Source: a bacterium
Lineage (GTDB): Bacteria > Blakebacterota > Blakebacteria > Blakebacterales > Blakebacteraceae
Assembly: GCA_025774615.1 (NCBI GenBank)
Contig: JALGVQ010000007.1
Location: 1-27,068 of the forward strand
Direction: 5' to 3'
Length of the DNA stretch: 27,068 nt
Shown here one piece after another: positions 8,458-16,274 of this stretch. Both the position numbers and the translations under genes were made by a program. Numbering within the stretch: position 1 is the stretch's first letter; each line of letters begins with the position of its first letter. The notes beneath the pieces are model-generated. The model was not told the DNA's origin, did not search any database, and was given only the letters and a program-made list of their open reading frames with translations.

Positions 8458-9566
8458 GAACAGCTCTCGAACAGATCCTCATTCAGATCTGGGCCGGTCA
8501 CCGTCCCAGAGCACTCACTGCTCCGCTCTATCTCTTCTACTTCCTCCTGATCCCCTTCTCAGTACTCTATTCATCTCTGGTCTGGGGAAGGAGATGGCTC
8601 GACCAGGTCGGTCTCCTTCGATGCAGGCGTCTGTCGGGCACAAAGGTGGTATCGGTCGGGAATATCACGATCGGAGGAACCGGCAAATCCCCGCTGGTCG
8701 CGGGACTGGCGGCCACCTTCCTGGAACAGAATGTCCCGGTAGCAGTCGTCTCGCGGGGGTATGGTGCCCTGAAACGCGGTTCGGGTCCACTCCTGGTCTC
8801 AGATGGTTCCGGTCCTCTGGCTGCCCCCGACAAGGCGGGCGATGAGCCGGTCATGATTGCCGAGGCCGTACCGGTGCCGGTCATCGTTTCACGGGACCGG
8901 TATGTCGGGGCGCGGCTTGCCCGGGATCGATATGATGCTGCCGTGGTGATCCTCGATGACGGTTTCCAGCATCTCGGCTTCGCCCGGGATCTCAATATCG
9001 TCCTTCTCGAGGCAGCCGATCCCTTCGGGAACGGATGGACCCTGCCTGCGGGGAAACTGCGCGAACCACTCTCGGCTCTGAAAGCGGCTGACATGTTCAT
9101 CTTCGTGCATCGGGGGGGGGAGATCGAGCCGGTACCGGACAGGCTGAAGGGCCTGTTGAGGGCATTCAGCAACAATGCCATGATCATAGACGGCCTGCTC
9201 GGCATCCGGGGAGTGCGGAGGTTCGGAGAGCGCGATGAACAGGATCTGTCAGGCATGGCAGGTAGCAATGTGATTCTTGTGTCCGGCATAGGCGCACCAC
9301 ACTATCTGGAGGAAGAGATCACCGCCGCCGGGATGACGGTGGTTGAGCATCTGGCGTACCGCGATCACCACCGGTACGATGAGCGGGATGTCGAGCGGAT
9401 CGGAGCCCGGTTCCTCGCGTCCGGCGCGGAACTGCTGGTCACCACGGCAAAGGATGAAACGAAATTGATCAGGGCAGGCCTCAGGGATGTCGTTGAGGAA
9501 GCGTGGGTGGCGGAGGTGTCGTTCGAGTCACGGTTTCTTGAGCATATAGTGAGTGTGCTTGCATGA
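8454..9566 (+). CDS. lpxK: Tetraacyldisaccharide 4'-kinase LpxK
   Basis: LpxK phosphorylates the 4' position of the lipid A disaccharide to make lipid IVA on the inner-membrane surface. The 370-residue protein has a hydrophobic N-terminal helix (about 22-44), a P-loop GNITIGGTGKSP (69-80), VVSRGYG (98-104) and the LpxK motif DDGFQH (168-173). The C-terminal segment HLAYRDHHRYDERDVERI is also typical. The GTG start overlaps the waaA stop and the end overlaps nadB (ATGA). In many genomes lpxK works before waaA, so the gene order does not follow the pathway. An uninterrupted run of nine G at 9112-9120 falls at codons 220-223. Confidence 0.95.
   Translation: MRTALEQILIQIWAGHRPRALTAPLYLFYFLLIPFSVLYSSLVWGRRWLDQVGLLRCRRLSGTKVVSVGNITIGGTGKSPLVAGLAATFLEQNVPVAVVSRGYGALKRGSGPLLVSDGSGPLAAPDKAGDEPVMIAEAVPVPVIVSRDRYVGARLARDRYDAAVVILDDGFQHLGFARDLNIVLLEAADPFGNGWTLPAGKLREPLSALKAADMFIFVHRGGEIEPVPDRLKGLLRAFSNNAMIIDGLLGIRGVRRFGERDEQDLSGMAGSNVILVSGIGAPHYLEEEITAAGMTVVEHLAYRDHHRYDERDVERIGARFLASGAELLVTTAKDETKLIRAGLRDVVEEAWVAEVSFESRFLEHIVSVLA
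9112..9120 (+). repeat. Nine-G homopolymer inside lpxK
   Basis: Nine consecutive G follow CATC in the codons for H-R-G-G-E of lpxK. The annotated frame needs exactly nine, and gain or loss of one base would shift the frame about 60% of the way into the protein. Runs of seven G or C occur elsewhere in the window (for example in lpxC and rnfD), but this is the longest I saw. Confidence 0.95.
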
Positions 9567-11227
9567 GAGAATCATTCGATTTCCTCATCGTCGGGAGCGG
9601 TATCGCGGGGCTCACAACAGCTCTCAAGCTGGCTGGGACGGGAAATGTGGCGGTTGTCACGAAGAAAGAGGACAAGGCTTCGGCGACCAATTACGCTCAG
9701 GGAGGGATCGCCACCGTTCTGAGCCCGCTCGACGGTATCGACTCACACCTTGAGGACACCCTTATTGCGGGCGCCGGGCTGTGCAACCGGGAGGCTGTGC
9801 GCCTGATGGTGAGTGAGGGGCCGAGGCTGATAGGCGAACTGATCGCTCTCGGTGTGGAGTTCAACCGGTCGGCTGGGTCATTCGAGGATGAAGGCAGAGG
9901 GGAATCACCAGACGGCGGGGATCCGCTCAGTCTCGGCAGAGAGGGTGGACACAGCCACTCCCGGATCGTGCACGTTCACGATCTGACCGGCCGGGAAGTG
10001 GAACGCGCGCTCGTCGAGGCCGCCAGCGCACACAAAAACATCACGATCTTCGAGAATCATATCGGCGTCGACCTCATCACAGAACACCATCTCGAGGGGA
10101 TTCCGAACGGCCCCGGATCGCAGCGCTCGGTGTACGGGGCATACGTGCTCAGCACCGAAACGGAGGAAGTCATCGCATTCACCGCCAGGATCACCATCCT
10201 GGCTACCGGGGGATGCGGTCAGGTCTATCTGCACACCACCAATCCCGATATCTCGACCGGTGACGGACTTGCCATGGCGGTGCGGGCAGGTTGTTCGCTG
10301 GCGAACCTGGAGTTCATGCAGTTCCATCCTACGTCATTGTATGGGACGGGTGATCCCGCTTTCCTGATCAGCGAAGCCGTACGGGGATTCGGCGGGATTC
10401 TCAGGAACGCCGCTGGTGAAGCGTTCATGGAGGGAGTACACCCGCTCAAGGATCTTGCTCCCCGTGACGTCGTTGCCCGGGCGATCGACCGTCAGCTGAA
10501 ATTGAGTGGCCAACCCTTTGTGTATCTCGACCTGACCCATCGGGAGGCCCATGAGATCGAGGAACGCTTCCCCCATATCGTCGAGACCACGCGGAGGCTG
10601 GGCATCGATCCCGCGTCTGATCTGTTCCCCGTGGTTCCCGCTGCCCACTACATGTGCGGTGGTATCCCGACCGACCTGCGGGGGAGAACGGATCTGAAGA
10701 ACCTCTTCGCGGTGGGTGAGGTCGCCTGCACCGGAGTTCACGGGGCAAACAGACTGGCCAGCAATTCTTTGCTGGAGGGTCTTGTTTTCGCCGAACAGGT
10801 TGCCAACTGCGCAAGGGAACAGTTTGAGGAGATGGATGCCTCGACCATAACATCACCCTCGTGGGACGCGGAGGGCACGAGCAAAACCGCTGAACGCGTT
10901 CTGCTGAGCCACGACCGGAATGAGATCCGATCCCTGATGTGGGATTATATCGGTCTCGTTCGCTCGACTGATCGCCTGGAGAGAGCGGAGAGAAGACTCA
11001 CCGTCCTCGCCCAGGAGATAGAGCGGTACTACCGCTGGACCAGGCTGACTGCCGAACTGCTGGAACTGCGGAACATCTCCCAGGTGGCGCTGCTGATCGC
11101 CCGCGCGGCTCGTAGTCGGAAGGAGAGCAGGGGGCTCCATTTCGTGACCGACTATCCGGAACTGGATCCTGCCCTGGATGGAGAGGACACGATTATCACA
11201 TTCGACTGGACGGCTGTCAGTCCGTAG
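9563..11227 (+). CDS. nadB: L-aspartate oxidase NadB
   Basis: NadB oxidises L-aspartate to iminoaspartate with FAD, the first step of de novo NAD synthesis; NadA then makes quinolinate. The 554-residue protein has an FAD-binding start (DFLIVGSGIAGL, 6-17), TNYAQGGIA, HVHDLTGREVERAL, the substrate-region EFMQFHPTSLYG, a HYMCGGI motif, and ANRLASNSLLEGLVF near the FAD isoalloxazine, as in the succinate dehydrogenase/aspartate oxidase family. E. coli NadB is 540 residues. The ATG overlaps the lpxK stop, so it is the last member of the coupled lipid A operon. No nadA is in the window, but nadC lies 12 kb downstream. The HYMCGGI and length favour NadB over a fumarate reductase subunit. Confidence 0.94.
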   Translation: MRESFDFLIVGSGIAGLTTALKLAGTGNVAVVTKKEDKASATNYAQGGIATVLSPLDGIDSHLEDTLIAGAGLCNREAVRLMVSEGPRLIGELIALGVEFNRSAGSFEDEGRGESPDGGDPLSLGREGGHSHSRIVHVHDLTGREVERALVEAASAHKNITIFENHIGVDLITEHHLEGIPNGPGSQRSVYGAYVLSTETEEVIAFTARITILATGGCGQVYLHTTNPDISTGDGLAMAVRAGCSLANLEFMQFHPTSLYGTGDPAFLISEAVRGFGGILRNAAGEAFMEGVHPLKDLAPRDVVARAIDRQLKLSGQPFVYLDLTHREAHEIEERFPHIVETTRRLGIDPASDLFPVVPAAHYMCGGIPTDLRGRTDLKNLFAVGEVACTGVHGANRLASNSLLEGLVFAEQVANCAREQFEEMDASTITSPSWDAEGTSKTAERVLLSHDRNEIRSLMWDYIGLVRSTDRLERAERRLTVLAQEIERYYRWTRLTAELLELRNISQVALLIARAARSRKESRGLHFVTDYPELDPALDGEDTIITFDWTAVSP

Positions 11228-11335
11228 ATACAGATTCGTATCATCTCCATCAGCAGGTCGCCGGGACGGTAGCCCGCCGGGTCGATCTACCGATCCCATG
11301 ACTGATGATCAAGAACTCTGGAAGGCCGCGTATCC

Positions 11336-13171
11336 GTGAAGATGACCGCCGAGATCCCCACCAGACCCTTTATCGCCGTTCTCGATTTCGGAGGGCAGTA
11401 CGCTCACCTGATCGCCAACCGGATACGACGACTGGGTATGTATTCAGAGATCGTACCGCCCGACGTCGAATCAGCGGCCCTTGAGAACGCCGTAGGCATC
11501 ATCCTCTCGGGAGGACCGAGCAGTGTTTACGATCCGGAGCAGCCTCCTTACAACGCCGAACTGTTCGGGAGCGATCTTCCGATGCTCGGACTCTGCTACG
11601 GGCATCATCTCCTCGCTCAACAGATGGGTGGGCAGGTAGCACGGGGCGATGTCCGGGAATTCGGGAGTGCGGCTCTGCGGATCATCTCGGGTGATGGGCC
11701 GCTCAGAGGACTCTCCGACCGGGAAGAGGTCTGGATGAGCCATGGGGACCAGATCGTTGATCTGCCGGAGGGATTCGAGATACTGGGCAGTACCGATGAC
11801 TGTCCGGTTGCGGCAATGGGCGATGCATCCCGCCGGCTATATGGTTTCCAGTTCCATCCCGAGGTGACCCACACTCCCAACGGTATGCGGATGCTCGAGA
11901 ACTTCATCGACCTCTGTGGAGCGCCCCTGGAGTGGAATGTCGGTGATTACATCAAGGAGATCGGCCGTGATATCGCCGAGCAGGTCGGTGATAACCGGGT
12001 GCTGCTACTGGTTTCCGGCGGTGTTGATTCCACCGTCTGCTTTGCACTGCTCAATCAGATGGTCGGACCCGATAAGGTGAAGGGAGTCCACATCGATAAC
12101 GGGCTGATGAGGAAGAATGAATCCCGGGCCGTCATCGCTGCATTTTCCGAGATGGGTTATGACAATCTGGAGTACGTGGATGCGATCGACCGGTTCCTGA
12201 CGCCGCTCGAGGGGGTGACCGATCCGGAGGAGAAGAGGAAGATCATCGGGCGGGTTTTCGTCGAGGTCGCTGGTGATCAGCTGGGCGGTATTGACCTTCA
12301 GGAAGGATGGCTTCTGGCCCAGGGCACCATCTATCCCGACACAATCGAGACGGGCGGTACACAGCATGCCGCGACCATCAAGACCCACCATAACCGGGTC
12401 GAGGAGATTGAACGTCTCATCGAGCGGGGGAAGATCATCGAACCCCTGGCGCATCTCTACAAGGACGAGGTGCGGGAAGCCGGGATGGCGCTCGGCCTGC
12501 CTGAGGCCCTCGTGTGGAGACATCCCTTCCCGGGCCCCGGACTGGGTGTCAGAACCCTGTGCGCCACCGGAGAGGATCTGCCGGAAGATGAGCGGCGAGT
12601 GATGGCTGAAGCAGAGGTGAGCGCTTCCCTGATCGCGGCGGAGGCGGGGTACGGGGCGCGGGTTCTGCCGATCAGATCGGTCGGTGTGCAGGGGGACTAC
12701 CGGACATACGCTCATCCGGTCGTGTTGACCGGTGGAGAAAGGGAGTGGGGGATCCTTGAGGAGATCTCCACCCGGATCACGAATGAGGTTCGGGAGGTCA
12801 ACCGGGTCGTCTATTCAGTCAGCAGGAGTGAACCGGGCCAGCTCCATACCAGAGCCGCCACCGTGACGCGTGACCGTCTCGACCTGCTCAGAGATGTGGA
12901 TGCCATCGTCATGGAGGTGCTGGCCACGGCAGAACTCGAGCGAAGCGCCTGGCAGATGATCACGGTCCTGCTGCCGCTCGTACCGGCCTCAGGCGGGGAA
13001 TGCGTCGTGCTCCGACCGGTTCTCAGTACCGAAGCGATGACAGCGAAGTTCGCCGACCTTCCCTGGACGGCCGTCGACGAGATGGTCCATGGGATCGAGG
13101 CGCTGACCGGGATCTCACACGTATTCTACGATGTGACACATAAACCGCCCGCCACGATCGAGTGGGAATAA
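11336..13171 (+). CDS. guaA: GMP synthase (glutamine-hydrolysing), long form
   Basis: GuaA converts XMP to GMP with ATP and glutamine in the cytosol. Residues 12-195 are the class I glutamine amidotransferase: C87 in GLCYGHH is the nucleophile, with H174 and E176 in FQFHPEV. Residues 215-430 are the ATP-pyrophosphatase, with the P-loop SGGVDS (227-232), HIDNG (252-256) and RHPFPGPGLGVR. Residues beyond about 440 are the dimerisation domain. At 611 residues it is about 85 longer than the usual bacterial enzyme (E. coli 525), the extra length being in the C-terminal half, which resembles the long eukaryote-like form. The GTG start at 11336 is preceded by GGAAGG at 9-base spacing; an ATG two codons later is possible. 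The 108-base gap after nadB shows no obvious terminator or promoter. Confidence 0.94.
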   Translation: MKMTAEIPTRPFIAVLDFGGQYAHLIANRIRRLGMYSEIVPPDVESAALENAVGIILSGGPSSVYDPEQPPYNAELFGSDLPMLGLCYGHHLLAQQMGGQVARGDVREFGSAALRIISGDGPLRGLSDREEVWMSHGDQIVDLPEGFEILGSTDDCPVAAMGDASRRLYGFQFHPEVTHTPNGMRMLENFIDLCGAPLEWNVGDYIKEIGRDIAEQVGDNRVLLLVSGGVDSTVCFALLNQMVGPDKVKGVHIDNGLMRKNESRAVIAAFSEMGYDNLEYVDAIDRFLTPLEGVTDPEEKRKIIGRVFVEVAGDQLGGIDLQEGWLLAQGTIYPDTIETGGTQHAATIKTHHNRVEEIERLIERGKIIEPLAHLYKDEVREAGMALGLPEALVWRHPFPGPGLGVRTLCATGEDLPEDERRVMAEAEVSASLIAAEAGYGARVLPIRSVGVQGDYRTYAHPVVLTGGEREWGILEEISTRITNEVREVNRVVYSVSRSEPGQLHTRAATVTRDRLDLLRDVDAIVMEVLATAELERSAWQMITVLLPLVPASGGECVVLRPVLSTEAMTAKFADLPWTAVDEMVHGIEALTGISHVFYDVTHKPPATIEWE

Positions 13172-13295
13172 CATCCCTTCAAGCCACGTTTATCTATTGC
13201 GTTGACTAAACTGAATTCCGACATACCTTTACCTAATTATCATCCGTATCGTGGGTGATGCGATTTCAACTTTAATTCTTAAGGATGTGGTAACA

Positions 13296-13499
13296 TTGGC
13301 GTACGTTCAGGTTCGTGATAATGAATCCTTCGAGAAGACTCTCAAGCGCTTCCAGAAGCAGGTTAAGAAGGAGGGGATCACGACCGATCTGAAGCGCAAG
13401 CGGTACCACCTCAAGCCGTCGGAGCGCAAGCACCAGCGCAAGCTCAGCCAGAAGCGGAAGCAGAGACGGCGTATCGTGGGTAACGGCAAGGGCGTCTGA
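13296..13499 (+). CDS. rpsU: Small ribosomal subunit protein bS21
   Basis: This 67-residue, strongly basic protein matches bS21 of the 30S subunit: VQVRDNESFEKTLKRFQKQVKKEG followed by a Lys/Arg-rich helical tail (the segment RKRYHLKPSERK), with the usual length of about 65-70. I chose the TTG at 13296 because an AAGGA lies about 10 bases upstream and family homology starts directly after; a GTG at 13287 in the same frame is the alternative. The gene stands alone between guaA and a strong terminator. A possible -35 TTGACT lies at 13202-13207 in the spacer after guaA, but the -10 match (TACCTT, 16-base spacer) is weak. Confidence 0.93.
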   Translation: MAYVQVRDNESFEKTLKRFQKQVKKEGITTDLKRKRYHLKPSERKHQRKLSQKRKQRRRIVGNGKGV

Positions 13500-13527
13500 T
13501 CCCACGGGTACTACCGGCTTGCAGAAG

Positions 13528-13553
13528 GGCCGCCCTCCAGGGCGGCCTTTTTT
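13528..13553 (+). terminator. Intrinsic terminator after rpsU
   Basis: A perfect 8-bp G+C stem (GGCCGCCC at 13528-13535 with GGGCGGCC at 13540-13547), a 4-base loop TCCA and six T at 13548-13553 form a textbook Rho-independent terminator, 29 bases after the rpsU stop. It separates rpsU from the rnf operon. Confidence 0.93.
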
Positions 13554-13657
13554 GTCTCCCCCTGGTCTCTTTCCAGTACTCCCCCAGGCCCCTCGCCGGC
13601 ACATCCCGGCGCACGCTGGCACACTGATTCACCCAAAGAGGATAATCAGACCTTTCA

Positions 13658-13680
13658 CTCCAATTGAGCATTGATTGGAG
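13658..13680. promoter_or_regulatory. Inverted repeat upstream of rnfC, candidate operator
   Basis: CTCCAAT (13658-13664) and ATTGGAG (13674-13680) form a perfect 7-bp inverted repeat with a 9-base spacer. It overlaps the candidate -35 element of the rnf operon, a position suited to a repressor. The arms do not match CIRCE, Rex or LexA sites that I know. No regulator is encoded nearby, so the binding protein is unknown. Confidence 0.4.
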
Positions 13681-13698
13681 CCACGCGCGGTGTATGTT
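13671..13698 (+). promoter_or_regulatory. Possible promoter of the rnfCDGEAB operon
   Basis: TTGATT (13671-13676) and TATGTT (13693-13698) are spaced 16 bases apart, each matching four of six sigma-70 consensus bases. They lie about 30 bases before the GGAGGA ribosome site of rnfC and after the rpsU terminator, where a promoter is expected. The match is modest. Confidence 0.35.
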
Positions 13699-13745
13699 TG
13701 ACCACGAAAGCACACCTGCTTTTTAACGGAGGAACCGACCCCGTC

Positions 13746-15095
13746 GTGAGTACCGCAACCACTTCCGAAGCCACCTTTGCCAGAGGTATCCACCCCCCTG
13801 AGGAGAAACACCTGGCAGAGGGAATGCCCATAGAAATATTACCCACCCCGGCCAGCGTCATGATACCGCTGCTGCAGCACCTCGGTGCGCCCTGTGAGGC
13901 CTGTGTTGAGGCCAAACAGGAGGTGGCGATCGGTGACAAGGTGGGAGAAGCGACATCGTTCATCTCATCCCCGGTCCATGCCAGCATTGACGGCAAGACC
14001 AAGAAGGCGACTGTCGCGACGCTCCCCAACGGTCGACACGTGAAGGTGATCCCGATCAAGGCGGCAGCCGAACAGTCGATCTCGGGTCAAGACCTCTTCG
14101 ACGATGTGTTTGGTGGAGAATGGCCCCGTGACGGGCTCGATGCGTATGAACCGGATGCGATCTCAAAGGCCGCGCTCGAAGCCGGAGTCGTGGGTCTGGG
14201 AGGGGCCGCGTTCCCGAGCCATGTGAAGCTGGCTCGGAACGAAGAGACCCCGATCGAATACCTGCTCATCAACGGCTGCGAGTGTGAACCATACCTGACC
14301 GCCGATTACCGGCTGATGGTCGAAGTACCCGAGGCGATCATTACCGGAACACTGCTGGCAAAGCATGCCACCGGTGCAAAGGAAGCGATCATCGGCATCG
14401 AGAACAACAAGCCGAAGGCGATCGCAGCGTTGCGGAAGGCGGCTGAAGGGACTGGCGTCGAGGTGAGATCCCTGAAGACCAAGTACCCGCAGGGAGCTGA
14501 GCGCCAGCTGACGACCGCAATGATCGGGCGGGAGGTCCCCACGCTTGGATTGCCCCTGCAGGTCGGAGCTGTGGTACAGAACGTGGGTACCGTTGCTGCC
14601 ATCGCCAGGGCCGTTCTGCGTGGCAAGGCACTCACGCACCGGGTCATTACAGTGACCGGCGCGGGGATCAGGGAGCCGAAGAACCTGTTGGTGCCGATCG
14701 GAGTGAGTTATCAGGAACTGATCGATTACTGCGGTGGAATGACCGAAGACGCAGCCAGGGTGATATCAGGTGGGCCGATGATGGGATTTACCGTCGGTCA
14801 TCTGAGTGCGCCGGTCACGAAGGGGACCAGCGGCATCACCGTGCTGACACACGAAGACGTGAAGAAGAGCGAAGAGACCGCCTGCATCCGATGCGGACGT
14901 TGCGTGGACGCCTGCCCGCTCAATCTCGTACCGACGAAGATCGCGCTGGCATCGCGGGCCGGTAATGCCGAGGTGGCAGAAACGTACTATCTCCAGGCGT
15001 GTGTAGAGTGCGGCTGCTGCGCGTATGCCTGTCCGGCGAGCATCCCGCTCGTCCAGCTGGTACGCATCGGCAAGATCATGTTGAGTAACAAGTAG
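13746..15095 (+). CDS. rnfC: Rnf complex subunit RnfC (NADH-binding, 2[4Fe-4S])
   Basis: RnfC is the peripheral, cytoplasmic-side subunit where electrons from reduced ferredoxin reach NAD. The 449-residue protein begins with FARGIHPPEEKHLAEGMPIE, the RnfC N-terminal signature. GLGGAAFPSHVK (150-161) and the segment INGCECEPYLTADYRLM form the NADH/FMN-binding region shared with complex I NuoF. Two [4Fe-4S] motifs follow, CIRCGRCVDACP (380-391) and CVECGCCAYACP (419-430). Its length fits the short clostridial/Bacteroidota type rather than the extended enterobacterial one. The frame is open further upstream, but the GTG at 13746 has GGAGGA 12 bases before it and leaves room for the promoter. It is first in the C-D-G-E-A-B order. 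Confidence 0.95.
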   Translation: MSTATTSEATFARGIHPPEEKHLAEGMPIEILPTPASVMIPLLQHLGAPCEACVEAKQEVAIGDKVGEATSFISSPVHASIDGKTKKATVATLPNGRHVKVIPIKAAAEQSISGQDLFDDVFGGEWPRDGLDAYEPDAISKAALEAGVVGLGGAAFPSHVKLARNEETPIEYLLINGCECEPYLTADYRLMVEVPEAIITGTLLAKHATGAKEAIIGIENNKPKAIAALRKAAEGTGVEVRSLKTKYPQGAERQLTTAMIGREVPTLGLPLQVGAVVQNVGTVAAIARAVLRGKALTHRVITVTGAGIREPKNLLVPIGVSYQELIDYCGGMTEDAARVISGGPMMGFTVGHLSAPVTKGTSGITVLTHEDVKKSEETACIRCGRCVDACPLNLVPTKIALASRAGNAEVAETYYLQACVECGCCAYACPASIPLVQLVRIGKIMLSNK

Positions 15096-15141
15096 ATCGA
15101 ACAATAGTGAACGAACACAGTCACGGAAGAGCCGAAATCTG

Positions 15142-16269
15142 ATGGCGGAACCAGAAGACCGGAACAATTCAGAAGACGTGACGGAAGAGCCGAAGGCCGT
15201 CCCGGAAGAGCCAAAGGTCGTCCCGGAGGAGCCCACGGCAGCACCGGAGGAACCGAAAGCGAAGCCGAAGAAGGAACCAGTGGAGCCGGAAGGCCCCGTT
15301 GTCGGCAACATCGTCGCGCCCTCACCCCATCTCTCCGATACCTCGCTCACCACGAAGGGAATGATGATAGACGTCCTCATCGGCCTGGCGCCGGTGATGG
15401 TCATGTCGATCGTCGTCTTCGGCTGGTACGCGGTGATCCAGGTGGGTCTCTGTCTCGTCACCGCGTTGATCACGGAGTCGATCTTCACCCGGATGACCGG
15501 GAAACCGGTTCCGATCGGCGACTTCTCGGCGGTCATCACAGCGGTGATCCTCGGCCTCTCGCTTCCGTGGAGCGCACCGTGGTATGTGGCGGTCATCGGC
15601 ACTACCGTCGCGATCGGCATCGGTAAAGTCGTCTTCGGCGGTCTCGGACAGAACATCTTCAACCCGGCGATGGTCGGCCGGGCATTCGTGATGCTCAGTT
15701 TCGCGCGGGTGATGGGTTCAGGTGCCTACGTCAGAGCGTCCGAGACGATCGACGTTGTCACCCGGGCCACGCCGATGGCAGCCGCCAAGGAAGCGGCGGG
15801 CACGATGGCTGATCTGCCGTCACTCTGGCCGCTCTTCCTGGGCACAACCAACGGTTCGATCGGTGAGACAAGCGCCCTGGCGTGCCTTGTCGGCGGACTC
15901 TACCTGTGCTGGAGGCGTTCAGCTTCGTGGGAAATCCCGGCCGGAGTGATCGGGGCGACGATTCTCTTCGCCGGTTTTGCGAACCTCATCAATCTGACCG
16001 ACCTTTCGATACCTCACCATCTCTTCGGGGGGGCGCTCCTGCTCGGGGCGTTCTTCATCGCCACCGACCCTGTCACCAGTCCTCTGAGTCCGAAAGGCAA
16101 GTTCTTGTTCGGTGCCGGAATCGGGGCCCTGGTCGTACTGGGCAGGATCTTCAGCGGTTACCCGGAGTGGGTGATGTTCGCGGTGCTGTTGATGAATTGT
16201 GCCGTACCGCTGATCAACCAGTGGACCATACCGCGCCCGGTCGGGGGCCCGGTCCCGCAGAAAGACTGA
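15142..16269 (+). CDS. rnfD: Rnf complex membrane subunit RnfD, with Pro/Glu repeat N-terminus
   Basis: RnfD is an integral membrane subunit with covalently bound FMN and takes part in Na+ or H+ pumping. Residues 1-55 are an unusual charged, Pro/Glu-rich tail with four 7-residue repeats (PEEPKxx type). Homology begins near residue 58 with SPHLSD, and about eight to ten membrane segments follow. The probable FMN-bearing threonine is T210 in DVVTRATPM, equivalent to the SGATP motif of other RnfD proteins. FGGLGQNIFNPAMVGRAF (165-182) and FFIATDPVTSPLS are family signatures. The ATG has GGAAGA 11 bases upstream, and that segment is itself a partial copy of the repeat. RnfD and NqrB are related, but the neighbours make RnfD certain. 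Confidence 0.94.
   Translation: MAEPEDRNNSEDVTEEPKAVPEEPKVVPEEPTAAPEEPKAKPKKEPVEPEGPVVGNIVAPSPHLSDTSLTTKGMMIDVLIGLAPVMVMSIVVFGWYAVIQVGLCLVTALITESIFTRMTGKPVPIGDFSAVITAVILGLSLPWSAPWYVAVIGTTVAIGIGKVVFGGLGQNIFNPAMVGRAFVMLSFARVMGSGAYVRASETIDVVTRATPMAAAKEAAGTMADLPSLWPLFLGTTNGSIGETSALACLVGGLYLCWRRSASWEIPAGVIGATILFAGFANLINLTDLSIPHHLFGGALLLGAFFIATDPVTSPLSPKGKFLFGAGIGALVVLGRIFSGYPEWVMFAVLLMNCAVPLINQWTIPRPVGGPVPQKD
15181..15264 (+). repeat. Four 21-bp in-frame tandem repeats in rnfD, with a partial copy over its ribosome site
   Basis: Four diverged 21-bp units encode TEEPKAV, PEEPKVV, PEEPTAA and PEEPKAK. A 14-base stretch of the first unit, ACGGAAGAGCCGAA, recurs exactly at 15123-15136, before the rnfD ATG, and includes the probable Shine-Dalgarno sequence. 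Confidence 0.85.
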
Positions 16270-16274
16270 TTTGA

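Noticed and set aside
13671-13745. Upstream TTG start for rnfC
   Set aside because: It coincides with the candidate -35 word and inverted repeat, the added residues do not resemble RnfC, and the GTG at 13746 has a GGAGGA site.
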